Shown: positions 26,001 through 34,059 of the stretch, piece after piece | How the letters are laid out: each line of letters begins with the position of its first letter | How positions within the stretch are numbered: the first letter of the stretch is position 1 | Program-made: the position numbers and the translations under genes | NCBI GenBank assembly: GCA_914767715.1 | Contig: OU612067.1 | Location: 1,922,001-1,986,000, forward strand | Source: Membranipora membranacea | Taxonomy: Eukaryota; Bryozoa; Gymnolaemata; Cheilostomatida; Membraniporidae | DNA: 64,000 nt | Reading direction: 5' to 3' | Notes under the pieces: generated by a model | Seen by the model: only the letters and a program-made list of their open reading frames with translations | The model's database searches: none | Told to the model about the DNA's origin: nothing

Positions 26001-27888
26001 CTAGCTGGTCTGTGGACCGCTGTGTTAAACACTTTCCAGCTCCTATCTCAATTTTAACTTATGAATCCCTATGCTCAGTACCAAGATATGCACATATTTT
26101 GGTAACCTTCCATTTATCATAATAGTTAGATTGCAGTTCAGTATTCATAGATCAGCTTCTTGCTATAATCTGTAATCAAAGAGAAACCCATGCATCCCAA
26201 TTGACACGCCCTCGGGGCTAACCAAACCCATGACCTCCAACGCATGCACGGTGTGCGACTGACACTCTTAACGTATGTCACCAACTCTTAAATACATCTC
26301 ATTCTTGATAGCACGCTTTCTGCTTCAAACAATCGAAGCAAATAAAATATAATCTATTTTAACCACAATTTCTAAATTGAAAGATTCATACCCATTTGTG
26401 TTGACTAAATAAGCCGTCACAAAATTACAAAGAAGATCTTTCCGAACCCACAGAGTCAGCATATTTTGGAGGCATGTGTCATGTGAGATTATAATAATAA
26501 AAATAATAGCCATTCACAACATGGTTGCACTAGCTTGCCATGCACTTCTAGTAGCTTGACTCAAGAGGCTCTACTGGTCGTGGAGCAAGTCGATTGAATA
26601 GTATAAAACTCAAGCACTTTCTGGACAATCAGATGTTTGGCAAAGGTGAAAAAACCTATATATACATGAAATTACAACTAAACTACACATGAATAAAAAT
26701 TGTATTGAGATTAAATTGAGATATTAATCATTGAAATAAGATGGGAAATCAATCAAGACCATTTGTGCCTAAGACTTATTTCCACATTTGATGTTGAATG
26801 ATGAGATTTCCTGCTAAATTACTGAATTCAATCATTTAATTCATGATCAGAATATTTTGTAAAGTGTAGTATTAACAATTTATAATCTTTGGTAATCACG
26901 GTATTAGGCTACCAGTAGCAGATTATAATTGTACTTGTTGCATTTGGGACATAGGATTATTGTGCCTCATACATCGATTGAATTGAAAGCTTGTTATAGA
27001 AGAGGCTTTGTTTAGACAAAGAGAGTATATCAAAGGCTAAGGTCTCTGGTGTATTGCGCAATTGTGAGCACACATCAGGCATTCAAAAAACAGATATACA
27101 TGTTACATTTTGCTTGCATGCGACTTACAATGATGCAAAGATCGGCATATCTGGACAGCCCTATTCTGAATAACCAAAAGAAATTTGGAAGTAATCGGAC
27201 TATTGGAAGTAGGTGTGCGATACATTGCTTTGTTAGTAACGGCTGTTTTTTGTAGATTTCTTTGAGATATAATAGTTTTTTAAATATTATTGTGGCTCAT
27301 TGGGTTTATATTGGTATAATACATAATTATATGTGGGTTAAGTTCACCCGTGATAAATACACTTCCCTAGAGTGAAGTTCAAAGTTTGGTCAGGAGGAGG
27401 TAATCACCAAAATCAGTCAATACTTTGAATGAGCTGAGCAAAAAGACGGAAACATAAAATTGATTAAAAGTGAGTTTATACTAGGACGATTTTGGGACGT
27501 TTTTTGGGCGTTTTTAGCAGCGGTGACGTCTTTTTTATGTCAAAACATTTAAAATCATCAAATCTGATTTGGGCACTTAAGTTTCAACTAATTTAAAACA
27601 GTCCTGTAGAAAATATTGCACAGACTTTTGTTACACCAGTGTTATGTATTACTACTTACATGCGAGAAAGGATATGGACAGTCCGACGACTCCTATCTGC
27701 CCCGCCATCTTACGATCACCGAACCGATCCTCATAATGTATCGGATACACTCCAGTCGCCCCCGTCATGTAACCTATGGCCAGTAGTTGAGACAGACAGG
27801 AGCTGGCTAATAGTGTCCACCTGTACCATCTAGGCTGAGTGATAACATCACTTGCACCCTGGCAGCATATAATATTACTCTGTGTCAT
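8085..27888 (-). CDS. Major facilitator superfamily transporter, monocarboxylate-transporter-like, 10 exons, 514 aa
   Basis: Exons, in gene order: 27660-27888, 20882-21025, 20633-20767, 18756-18923, 18402-18510, 17821-17923, 13428-13545, 9545-9700, 8621-8788, 8085-8299 (with stop). All junctions are GT-AG, phases agree throughout and the sum is 1545 nt. The product has twelve hydrophobic segments in a 6+6 arrangement. TM1 is in exon 1, TM2 spans exons 1-2, TM3-6 are in exons 2-4, a charged cytoplasmic loop is in exons 5-6 (KEKVKLTKRQSSLDLL), and TM7-12 are in exons 7-10. The acidic C-terminus ends EMIL. The YEDRFGDRKMAGQIG block between TM1 and TM2 resembles the MFS loop 2-3 signature. The layout fits SLC16-like plasma-membrane carriers, but the substrate cannot be inferred. 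Intron 1 is 6.6 kb, and introns 6 and 7 are about 4 kb each and filled with transposons. A tandem paralogue begins at 1711. Confidence 0.92.
9010..9240 (+). repeat. tRNA-related SINE in intron 8 of the transporter gene
   Basis: The head has tRNA features: a D-arm-like GCTAAGTTGGTAAGAGC, a 7-bp hairpin CCTTCAG...CTGAAGG and a T-arm with an exact B box (GTGGGTTCGAAACCCAC). The 5' and 3' acceptor strands pair at only three positions, so it is not a functional tRNA. A unique body (CTGGGGTTTGGTTGTGCTCA...) follows to about 9240, with no obvious tail. Confidence 0.55.
10020..10320 (+). repeat. Dispersed repeat with GC-rich core, copy 2
   Basis: This is the inverse of the copy at 4905-5200, with the same order of landmarks: GGTGCTTCG...GCACC palindrome, GGGGCGGAGCCCCG, AGCCACTAGGAAGGG, TGACCCCAAATAATTTCATG and TTGTCAATGTCCAGTATCA. 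Just beyond it, GGGCCCCTGGGACTC at about 10264 and GGCCCAGGGGCCC at about 10348 form a long imperfect hairpin. It sits in intron 7 of the transporter gene, next to the RTE-like insertion. Confidence 0.6.
10573..12489 (+). mobile_element. RTE-like non-LTR retrotransposon, 5'-truncated
   Basis: The coding part is 10573-12454. A first frame (to 10854, containing GTRRKSTARLKDKNGQI) is joined by a frameshift near 10820 to a 540-codon frame with a complete reverse transcriptase. Visible motifs are KAPGIDELPAEFL (RT motif 1-2), FIDFRKAFDSI (motif A), SGVRQGCVISPLLF (motif B) and LAYADDVALF (catalytic YADD). The C-terminal region contains LLYGCETW and a basic tail (GRPNQTWRR). The apurinic endonuclease domain is absent, so it is a 5' truncation. 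After the stop, AAGTCAAGTCAAGTAAGTCA is the short tandem 3' tail typical of RTE-type LINEs. It lies in intron 7 of the transporter gene on the opposite strand. Apart from the one frameshift the frame is long and open, implying a fairly recent insertion. Confidence 0.88.
13065..13165 (+). repeat. Short dispersed repeat, also at 4675-4740 (inverse)
   Basis: AATCTGGAGGAAATAGTGAG...AAAGTGGGAGGTGGGTGTAAAAATCTGGAGGG recurs in reverse complement at about 4675-4740. The trailing ACTTGGCAAGTATGCC also occurs (inverse) at about 9960. The family is undefined. Confidence 0.45.
13957..14033 (+). repeat. 39-bp tandem duplication
   Basis: Two perfect adjacent copies of a 39-bp unit that begins GCTGATCTTATCTCATAGAA, lying in intron 6 of the transporter gene. 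Confidence 0.85.
15188..17286 (-). pseudogene. THAP + HTH + DDE transposase (ISL2EU/PIF-Harbinger-like), decayed
   Basis: Exon 1 (17286-17184) encodes MPQVSCAVVNC and joins, in phase 1, exon 2 (16955-16753) with WVLLVNRR, WQPSQHSRVCSAHFV. Together these make a C2CH THAP zinc-finger DNA-binding domain. A frameshift after LPIIT breaks the link to the next part. At 16432-16138 lies the transposase helix-turn-helix (SFYTGLPNIKCFEALV...LMKLILGILHKDLADR), interrupted by an in-frame TAG after KKPTQ. At 15860-15188 lies the DDE catalytic core: IDCTEVFIQRPSN (first D), SDYKHHNTIKCLIG, DPGDQIMADRGFQI (second D) and, after two frameshifts, VEPVIRRIK (third acidic residue) and LTNLQGPIVKGW-like end. The spliced layout and domain order match THAP-bearing ISL2EU/PIF-Harbinger transposases. 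Terminal repeats were not found. It lies in intron 6 of the transporter gene, same strand. Confidence 0.82.
18541..18650 (+). repeat. Degenerate GGGTTAGGG-rich tract
   Basis: A G-rich run of GGGTTAGGG, GGGTTCGGG and GGGTTGGGG variants. It resembles decayed TTAGGG telomere-type repeat but could be a simple G/T-rich minisatellite. It lies in intron 4 of the transporter gene, just upstream of exon 5. Confidence 0.4.
18990..19340 (+). pseudogene. Non-LTR retrotransposon RT fragment (C-terminal part)
   Basis: The frame contains IRSVLTYASPMWGSL, the conserved segment downstream of the RT palm in jockey/CR1-type LINEs, followed by LEKMIQVERQAMKVI. It extends to a stop at 19336 with no further domain. 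Neither the catalytic palm nor a 3' tail is present, so this is a small dead fragment in intron 3 of the transporter gene. Confidence 0.7.
19602..19989 (+). mobile_element. hAT-like MITE carrying a tRNA-like unit, copy 1
   Basis: The ends are CAGTGGCATATATT... and ...AATATACGCCCCTG, a hAT-type CAGNGGCG terminal inverted repeat. They are flanked by a perfect 8-bp duplication GTAATAAA (19594-19601 and 19990-19997). Inside the left end is a hairpin (CACGGACC...CCGTG), then a tRNA-like stretch starting GGCTGAATAGCTCA with B box GGTTCGAATCCC and a T-run. A body of about 200 bp shared with the other copies and a GC-rich block (GGCGCTTAAGCGCC; GATCGGGCTGCGCCCGATC) follow. In this copy the anticodon part of the tRNA-like unit is largely deleted. 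Confidence 0.85.
20030..20180 (+). repeat. Tandem duplication of about 75 bp
   Basis: Two adjacent, slightly diverged copies of a segment that begins GTGCTTTCAACACA and ends AATTGTGTACCAGGTTTCAC, in intron 3 of the transporter gene. Confidence 0.8.
22189..24030 (+). mobile_element. hAT-like non-autonomous element with LINE fragment inside
   Basis: The termini are CAGGGCTCTCAACC at 22189 and GGTTGAGAGCCCTG ending at 24030, a hAT-type inverted repeat. Flanks share GTAATAT on both sides (7 of 8 expected bases). Inside are a reverse-transcriptase scrap (22304-22600) and a diverged direct repeat of about 190 bp (about 22985-23175 and 23735-23930, sharing GAGCATAGCTTATCACAA). No transposase frame was seen. 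The element occupies part of intron 1 of the transporter gene. Confidence 0.65.
22304..22600 (+). pseudogene. LINE reverse-transcriptase C-terminal fragment
   Basis: The frame contains KMYVVKKMLHLSTKPLASM, FKSFVVSLLMYCLPVLHTSI and KVFTVAKNLRL. This resembles the post-palm region of jockey/CR1-like RTs (normally ...YKSFVESLLTYCLPVWG). There is no catalytic motif. It lies inside the hAT-like element at 22189-24030. Confidence 0.5.
24694..25627. mobile_element. Foldback-type element built of palindromic repeats
   Basis: A 934-bp element has inverted termini TACGGTTG(G/A)CCAAA...GCC(A/G)ATTTTTCC and a 7-bp duplication GAGGGAC on both sides (24687-24693, 25628-25634). Both arms contain copies of a perfect 26-28 bp palindrome centred on GGTCGACC (half-site TGGCGGTTTTGGTC). 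There are two or three copies on the left, and six to seven on the right separated by TTTTTTATTGCC or AAAGAAAACAA spacers. The next inner sequence, CAAGTTCTTCAAGACCGGAA and onwards to CACTAGT, is also inverted between arms. A unique core lies at about 24965-25210. It sits in intron 1 of the transporter gene. Confidence 0.85.
25002..25163 (+). CDS. Small Cys/His-rich open frame in the core of the foldback element
   Basis: ATG at 25002 opens a frame of about 53 codons starting MASAYGFYDQCQLCDCYY and containing GCGHPASHHSCK before a TAA. A donor-like CATGTAAGTC lies at the CK codons, so it could be a first exon. I do not recognise it. The spacing of Cys and His is suggestive of metal binding, but the frame is short and may be chance. 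It is the only unique sequence between the inverted arms. Confidence 0.25.
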
Positions 27889-28048
27889 AGCTATATTTCT
27901 TCTCTTTATCTCTCTCCTACTGACTGCTTGTATTTAATGCTCTCATTGTGGTTTCTAAGTTATTTAAATGATTAAAGTTTATTTTGATTTGTGATAATGA
28001 ATATTGAAAACAGGAGATCATAGGCAATCATGGGCGTTCATAAATCAA

Positions 28049-28161
28049 AGTATTAACCTGAGCAATATCAGCAAGGAGTCAAACTTCTTGTAGTGTTACA
28101 AATGAAGGTCAAAGAATCATCAATTGTAATCCTTGCTGATATTGTTCAGCAGGTTAATACT
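28049..28161. repeat. Inverted repeat, arms about 30 bp
   Basis: AGTATTAACCTGAGCAATAT...CAAGGA (28049-28077) and its near-perfect reverse complement (28130-28161) flank a 52-bp spacer. The arms differ by one 3-nt indel. The repeat lies just upstream of the transporter's first exon. Confidence 0.8.
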
Positions 28162-28165
28162 GGTT

Positions 28166-28973
28166 TTATCAGGATCTAGGATTAAGATCAGCATCTTTGA
28201 AATTGTTCTATATTGTCACGCTTGTGGTTTTCCCCGCTTTCAATTCTATACAAATATATATGCAAACCCATCACACCATAGTGATCTTGCGCATGTCAGC
28301 GGATTTTTCAACGTGATTAAAACCCACTCAGCAACGGTTAGATAAATTGTAAGATTGTGCTATCCAGTGAAGAAATCTCTGACCCTAAAGCTACACAATA
28401 CCCTGCCTGTGTTCGTGTAGGTTGAAGAAGTGGACAATGTGTTTATTAACAGCGAGGTATTACTATATTCCCCCCCCCCCCTCAACTTATCATATTAGTT
28501 TATTTCTAATTGTTATGTCTCAGATGTGGGTTAAAAAAATGTGGGTTAAAATCGCAAGTGTTGTCTCCGTCCGAGGACTGAGAAATATCAGTGCCTTAAG
28601 GGCGCGGCCGCCGTATCAAACTTTTGTATCATAATAGGAAGCCTCAGTACGAGTTCATGACATGTTTCTAAGCAAACTGTGTTCTTTCATCCGAGCGTTT
28701 GATAGTCATCTAAGTATATTAAACGGAAACAATTTGTTGAGTGCAATAAACCATAGTTAAAGTCGACAATAATATAAATCAGCAGAATTGTTGCATTCTT
28801 TGTATGACATCTGTCTACACAAGTGCCAATTATAGAATAATAATCTATAATGATTCATATATTTTCTCACCTTTTCTTGTTTTCTTATTCAATGGCATTT
28901 TTCAAAAATAAATTCTCGAAAAATGAGGTAGATGCCAACAAAGTTAAAAAATAATATTCAAAAATAGTGGTTA
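28166..28973. other. Region upstream of the transporter gene; no gene seen
   Basis: AT-rich sequence with a C-run at about 28470 and no recognisable exon. Together with 27889-28048 this is where the transporter promoter should lie; no specific motif is claimed. Confidence 0.35.
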
Positions 28974-28978
28974 AATGC

Positions 28979-29202
28979 TGTTAAGCTATAAGGCTTACCT
29001 TAGGGCTTAGGCTAGAGATGGCACTGTTAGGCATCGATAGATGGTCTGATGGCACAGATAAGGTCACAGAGTATACTTGAACGTCCTTCCCAAGTCGTCC
29101 ATGGAACCAAGAGACCGATTGTTCCCTCCTCCACCAGAGAGCCTGTTTCCGGTTTTCCCTTCTTGTTGTTTCCTGCCTCCAGTATCCAAGTATATCCTTA
29201 CA
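28979..29202 (-). repeat. 3' LTR of the gypsy element
   Basis: Starts TGTAAGGATATACTTGG immediately after the polypurine tract and ends ...AAGCCTTATAGCTTAACA, giving canonical TG...CA ends next to AATGC. The last 12 nt are not present at the end of the 5' LTR. Confidence 0.9.
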
Positions 29203-29533
29203 TCTCCCTCCCAAGATTATACCATAATATTTAACCAAAGGCCGTCGCCCTTGTATGCGAATCAAATGCTGTCACATCTGATTGAGTGCCAGATGCCGGC
29301 GCATCTGTATCACTGTAACATAAAACAAAATGTAATCCTCTAATGTAGACAATACCATACCTTGGCGATAGTCATAGAGGGGACGAAGACAGGAAATTAG
29401 AAAGAAAGAAAATAACAGTTATACAATATTCCTACCTCAACGATAGAAAGTAATCTGAGTTCTCTATATGAGAAAAATGTTGCATCTTTATATTCTAGTC
29501 CAATTTAATGTCTCTAACTTCTCGAATGAAGTC

Positions 29534-30077
29534 TCAAATTCTGATGCAGTTGAGGAGGAAATTTCTTGTCAACTCCTTCTCGTGTTGGGTTTTAGTAGGC
29601 TGTCTGAAGTGTAAGCCATCTGCCAGATTCCAGTATCTGAACCTGTATTTCTTCCCTGAGTGTTTCAAAATATTTTCGTGGGTAAATGGAGTAATTACGC
29701 CATTTCGCTTATTTGTTTCTATAATGGCACCATTCAGGGTTATGACAGAGTAACGACATAATCCGTCCACTGACATATGCCTGTTTGGTCTGCTTCTGGC
29801 AGTAAAAGAGTTGTAAACCCTAAACTCTGTTGGTGTTAGAGGACATATAATAGTGAAAATTGAGAAAAGCTTTAGACTGAGGATGAGTTCTTCAAACATG
29901 TGTGGCTTGACCTCATCACGTAACGTGACCTCCTTGGTCCTAGGGTCCTTCTGCATCGTGAAAACACATAGTCAAACAAGTCATGCCAGTCGGCGCCAGG
30001 TATAGATATAGTGTGGTCAAAATTTTCAGGGTGTATTCCCTTAACCACACTGTTACCAACTAGCAGCACTTTTAAAC
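29534..30077 (-). pseudogene. Accessory 3' open frame of the gypsy element, possibly SGNH-hydrolase-like
   Basis: Two overlapping frames, joined by a shift near 29950, lie between integrase and the 3' LTR. The first (from about 30077) begins LKVLLVGNSVVKGI, resembling block I (GDS-like) of SGNH hydrolases. The second ends WNLADGLHFRQP followed by a helical tail, resembling the block V D-x-x-H of the same fold. An acceptor-like TTGTAG precedes the first frame. No Ty3/gypsy core domain matches it. Position and strand imply it was carried by the element as an extra gene. The SGNH assignment rests on two short motifs only. Confidence 0.4.
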
Positions 30078-30210
30078 CCTACAAGTCAGAAAACAAGAAC
30101 ATTTCATAAAATAAGACATTAATGCTTAAATGATTCTTTCAATGCATGGTTAAACTAAAGAACAGATACAGAAATTCACATGACTGTTTAAAGGTCTAGT
30201 TTATCCGACG

Positions 30211-30594
30211 CATTGGCATATATCACAGCCCACGGCTGAATAGCTCAGTGTGTAGAGCGTCTGCATTATAATCACCGTTAATCAGATTGTTGTGGGTTCG
30301 AATCCCATCAAGGTCGGTTTTTTTTCAAATGGGTGCTTTATAACTGGAGCATTTTTACCGTAATCTTCTACTGCTATTGAGTTGTTTTCTGAAAGTACCC
30401 AACAGCTCAGTGAGCTATTGAAATACCTCTCTGCTTGCACTATTTTGCTACCGATATGCAAAAATTTCCGCCCCCTTAAGCGCCCCTCCCACACCCTCCC
30501 CGCCACGCCTACGGCGTGTGGATCGGGCTGCGCCCGATCATTATGCTCATCTCTAAAAAGTCAATGAGTGAATTTTTTTAGAATATACGCCCCT
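30211..30594 (+). mobile_element. hAT-like MITE carrying a tRNA-like unit, copy 2 (inside the gypsy element)
   Basis: Starts CATTGGCATATAT and ends TATACGCCCCTG. Flanking octamers are ATCCGACG and ATCCGGGG (6 of 8 matching). The left hairpin is deleted. The tRNA-like unit is well preserved (GGCTGAATAGCTCAGTG; GTGGGTTCGAATCCC) and is followed by an eight-T run, a potential pol III terminator. Confidence 0.82.
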
Positions 30595-30902
30595 GATCCG
30601 GGGCCTTTATTGTGCGCCCTGATCGCGTGCGCACCTCAGTGCTGGCGCTTGTGGATGCCCTACTCTGGAGACCTAACTGAGGTGGTGGTGCTGCATTCAT
30701 ATTTGGAGTGAGTTGTGTTGCGGATGGCCGCACATTCTGAGGCCGCACCCTAGGCTTGTTGGCTGGTGCCCTTCTGTGGGTTGCAGGTGAGCACGCAGGT
30801 GTCGACGCCCTGCGGCTGGGACTGTCACAGTTGACGATGATGCCGGCGCATCACCACCGAACTGTCCATCTCCTGGTGCTGATGGCACTGTCGGTGGGGG
30901 TA

Positions 30903-31800
30903 TTAGCAGTGGTGGTTAATGAACTGCTCGGTTGTTCGTTTGTTGACCTGTAAAAACCTTCTGTTCCTATGCAAGATCACCCCATCATCAGTTCTGAGTG
31001 CTAATTCGCGATCTGAGGTGGCTACTACAACAGTTTTACAGCGTCTCCTTCCGGGGTCTGTTAAAATCACGGTAGTCCGTACTTCGATCGGGTCTCTCTC
31101 CTCTGCCCGGTGTTTGCCATTATAGAGATGGGCCTGCTTTCCTCGATGGTTTGTTTTAAACTTTCTAAGTTTCTGCACATTGATGGGCTTATCTACTAGG
31201 TACCCCATCGAGTTCAAACTTCTTCCCATCAGTAGCTGTGCCGGTGAATATCCATTTTCCAAGGGGCTATCATTGTAACACATTAGAGCTGCTTGAATAT
31301 CCACGTTCTTAGACACTAGAAGCTTGAACCTCTGAACTGAACGTTCTGCTTGACCATTAGATTGAGGATTTCTAGGGGCGCTGGTGCGATGGTATGTGGG
31401 GCTCCAAGCATGCATATCACTTTGTTGACTAATTTGCACAATGCCTCACCGGTACTGTTCTCAAACTTCTCAGCGATCAGGTATCGACTGTAATAGTCTC
31501 CGATATTACTAAATACTCTCCATCTTCCGCTTTACAGAAATCCATGGCCACTCGCCACCAGGGTCTCTCAGGAAATGGGGTAGGCATCAGTGGTTCTGGG
31601 GTCCCTCTGCGTACCCTGATGCATGTCTCGCATCTCTTGACCATTTCTAGAACGCCAGTCGACATTCCTGGCCACCATACAACCTCCTTGGCTCTGAGAA
31701 CACATCTATTCTCTCCTTGATGACCAGTGTGTATGTCTTTGAGTAATCTCGCTCGTTCTCGATATGGAATGAATAATCTGCTGCCGTAGAATTGTAGTCC
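30903..31800 (-). pseudogene. gypsy integrase region
   Basis: The upstream part (31665-31477) has CETCIRVRRGTP, the end of the zinc-binding domain, and WWRVAMDFCKAEDGEYL, the first catalytic Asp region. The downstream frame (31439-30903) has APRNPQSNGQAERSVQRF with the catalytic Glu, and YNDSPLENGYSPAQLLMGR, typical of Ty3/gypsy integrases. The frames are separated by shifts and the middle Asp is not visible in the intact frames. Confidence 0.88.
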
Positions 31801-31818
31801 GTCAACTACTGTGATCTC

Positions 31819-32484
31819 CTACCTGAATGTTGAGTATCGCTTCAGCAAGTGGGGAATGTCATTATAATTTGGCCAACCTTGTTGAACATATTGCATCAGC
31901 TGAATCGCAACTTGGTCTTCTAGAAGAGCCTCCTTCAATGCCTCTTTTCTATGTTGCGAAATTGGCAATTCAGCAAGCATCTCATTGATTAGTGCTGGTT
32001 CTGGGTTGCTTTTAGGCTTCTTACCATAGGGCGCTCTACTGAGCGCATCTGCTACGACTAATTTGTTGCCTGGAGTGTACTGCACTGTGTATGAGTATCT
32101 CATCATTCTCAATCTAAACCTTTGTACTCTCAAAGGTAGCTTAGATAGCTCCTTTTCATCCATCACGGCAACCAACGGTTTGTGATCAGTTTTCACAGTG
32201 AAATCTCTCCCAGCTAGATAGTAGTAAAACTTCTCTGCTGCCCAACAAATGGCCAGAGCCTCCTTTTCCACTTGGGCATATCTCTGTTCAGTGTCAGTAA
32301 GTGCACGAGACGCTAAGGCCACAGGTTTGAGGCCTTCATTTGTCATCTGCAACAGAGCTCCTCCTAATCCGTATGACGATGCGTCTGTCGAGAGCCAGGT
32401 CTCAGCTTCCAAATCAAATGGGATTAACACAGGCGGATCAGCCATCTTTTTCTTGATTTTTCCATCTGGAAGTTCCAGTCCCAA
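31819..32484 (-). pseudogene. gypsy RNase H domain
   Basis: An open frame of about 220 codons with LSTDASSYGLGGALLQ (first catalytic Asp), RYAQVEKEALAICWAAEKF (catalytic Glu), FTVKTDHKPLVAV (Asp) and TPGNKLVVADALSRAP (final Asp/Ser block). It is complete and open over its own length but not linked in frame to RT or integrase. Confidence 0.9.
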
Positions 32485-32985
32485 TCATTGTCTTTGATTT
32501 GCAGTAGGGATTGCAGGTTGACAGTATCGTTTGCCAGAGTTGAGGAGAACTTCCCTAGATAATTTGTCATCCCCAGAAATCTCTTCAAAGCCTTCCTATC
32601 TGTCGATGAGGGAAAGTTAACGATAGCTTCAATCTTTTCAGGATCGGCGTGTATTCCATTCTCATCTATAATGTGGCACAGGAATACAACTCTTCTTTGG
32701 GCAAATTCACATTTCTCCTCATTCAGAGTTATATCAGCTTTCAACAATCTTTCGAGCACTTGTTGAACCTTTACGGAATGCTCTTCCACTGCTTCCGTAT
32801 GTATCAGTATGTTGTCCATTTGACATAAAACACCCTCCATACCCTCTAGAGCCTTTTGCATCTCCCTCTGGAAGAATTCCGGGGCAGAGGAAATGCCAAA
32901 TGGTAATCTTTTGCAGAAAAACCTTCCGAACGGGGTTATAAAAGTCGTCAGTTTCTGTGAGTGTTCTTCCAGTCGAAGTTGCCAG
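32424..32985 (-). pseudogene. gypsy reverse transcriptase, 3' part, catalytic motif lost
   Basis: Begins GYWQLRLEEHSQKLTTF and continues FCKRLPFGISSAPEFFQ, then the palm motif at about 32811-32822. This reads C-QMDN where Ty3/gypsy enzymes have Y-x-D-D, so one catalytic Asp and the Tyr are gone. KRFLGMTNYLGKF (thumb) follows. Upstream it is severed by the MITE at 32990-33404. Confidence 0.9.
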
Positions 32986-32989
32986 TATC

Positions 32990-33404
32990 CAGGGGCGTAT
33001 ATTCTAAAAAATTTCACTCACTGACTTTTCAGAGATGAGCATAATAATCGGGCGCAGCCCGATCCACACGCCGTAGGCGTGGCGGGGAGGGTGTGGGAGG
33101 GGCGCTTAGGCGCCCTCCCACCACGGAAATTTTTGCATATCGGTAGCAAAATAGTGCAAGCAGAGAGGTATTTCAATAGCTCACTGAGCTGTTGGGTACT
33201 TTCAGAAAACAACTCAATAGCAGTAGAAGATTACGGTAAAAATGCTCCAGTTATAAAGCACCCATTTGAAAAAAAACTGACTTTGATGGGATTCGAACCC
33301 ACAACAATTTTATTAACAGTGATTACTAGGCGGACGCTCAACACACTGAGCTATTCAGCCACTCACGGAAATCCGAGGACCGTGAGTGCTAATATACGCC
33401 ACTG
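32990..33404 (-). mobile_element. hAT-like MITE carrying a tRNA-like unit, copy 3 (inside gypsy RT)
   Basis: The longest uninterrupted copy (415 bp). Plus-strand ends are CAGGGGCGTATATTC and ...AATATACGCCACTG, with a perfect 8-bp duplication CCAGTATC (32982-32989, 33405-33412). On the minus strand the order is hairpin, tRNA-like unit (GGCTGAATAGCTCAGTG to GGTTCGAATCCC), T-run, unique body, GC-rich palindromes and the other terminus. It splits the RT gene between the LNKAVRRAYHPLPG block and GYWQL. Confidence 0.93.
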
Positions 33405-33412
33405 CCAGTATC

Positions 33413-33840
33413 CACTATTTGCGTCTAGTTCGGTGTAGTACCTGGTAGCGGGTGATAAGCTCTCCGCACTGCTTTGTTGAGTCGTGTGAAATCTATGCAC
33501 GCTCTGATCTTGTTGTTCTTCTTAGGAACAACGATACAGGGAGCACCCCAGTCTGTGGGCTCCTCAATCTTCTCGATAACTCTCGAGGTGTAATCTGTGT
33601 ATATGGCTTTATTCCATTCAGTTCTATTTTCACCTCCGTCTTCATTGTTCCTAGTCCTTTAAATAGTGCTGGAAACTTGTCCTTCCAACTGTCACATGAC
33701 ACTTCGTCTGTATTCCTGATAATGTTCAAATTCTTGATTACAGGTTTTCCGAGGAGTGCTCGCGTCAATCCATTAACTACATAAATCTTTTCTTTGAAAG
33801 ACTGACCATTGTACTCTAACTGCACATTTTGCCGCCCCAA
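33413..33840 (-). pseudogene. gypsy protease-RT linker and RT 5' part
   Basis: The frame 33840-33493 contains YVVNGLTRALLGKPVIKNL and FKGLGTMKTEVKIELNG. A frameshift then leads to EEPTDWGAPCIVVPKKNNK and the FTRLNKAVRR block of RT motif 1-2, ending at the MITE insertion. Confidence 0.82.
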
Positions 33841-34000
33841 CAGTCTGTAATGGATTATTTCCTGCCCCCATTAATTTTCTGTCAGTTGACTTAACCGACA
33901 AGCCAAGATCGGTACTCAAACTATTAGGGATGGCAGACACTGCAGCTCCGGAGTCAATCTTAAACTGTACATTTTGAGCATTTACAGATTTACATACCAT
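33773..34000 (-). pseudogene. gypsy aspartic protease
   Basis: Contains VQFKIDSGAAVSAIP with the D-S-G-A active-site signature of retroviral-type aspartic proteases, then LMGAGNNPLQTVG. It is offset in frame from gag and from the RT linker. Confidence 0.82.
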
Positions 34001-34059
34001 GCTTTTGAGGTTTCTGTGATACTGTCAATAACATCTATAAACGGAGTATCATCATCTAG

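Noticed and set aside
29049-29343. Plus-strand frames over 29.05-29.34 kb, repeated at 35.3-35.6 kb
   Set aside because: They lie in the two LTRs of the gypsy element; the duplication is the LTR pair.
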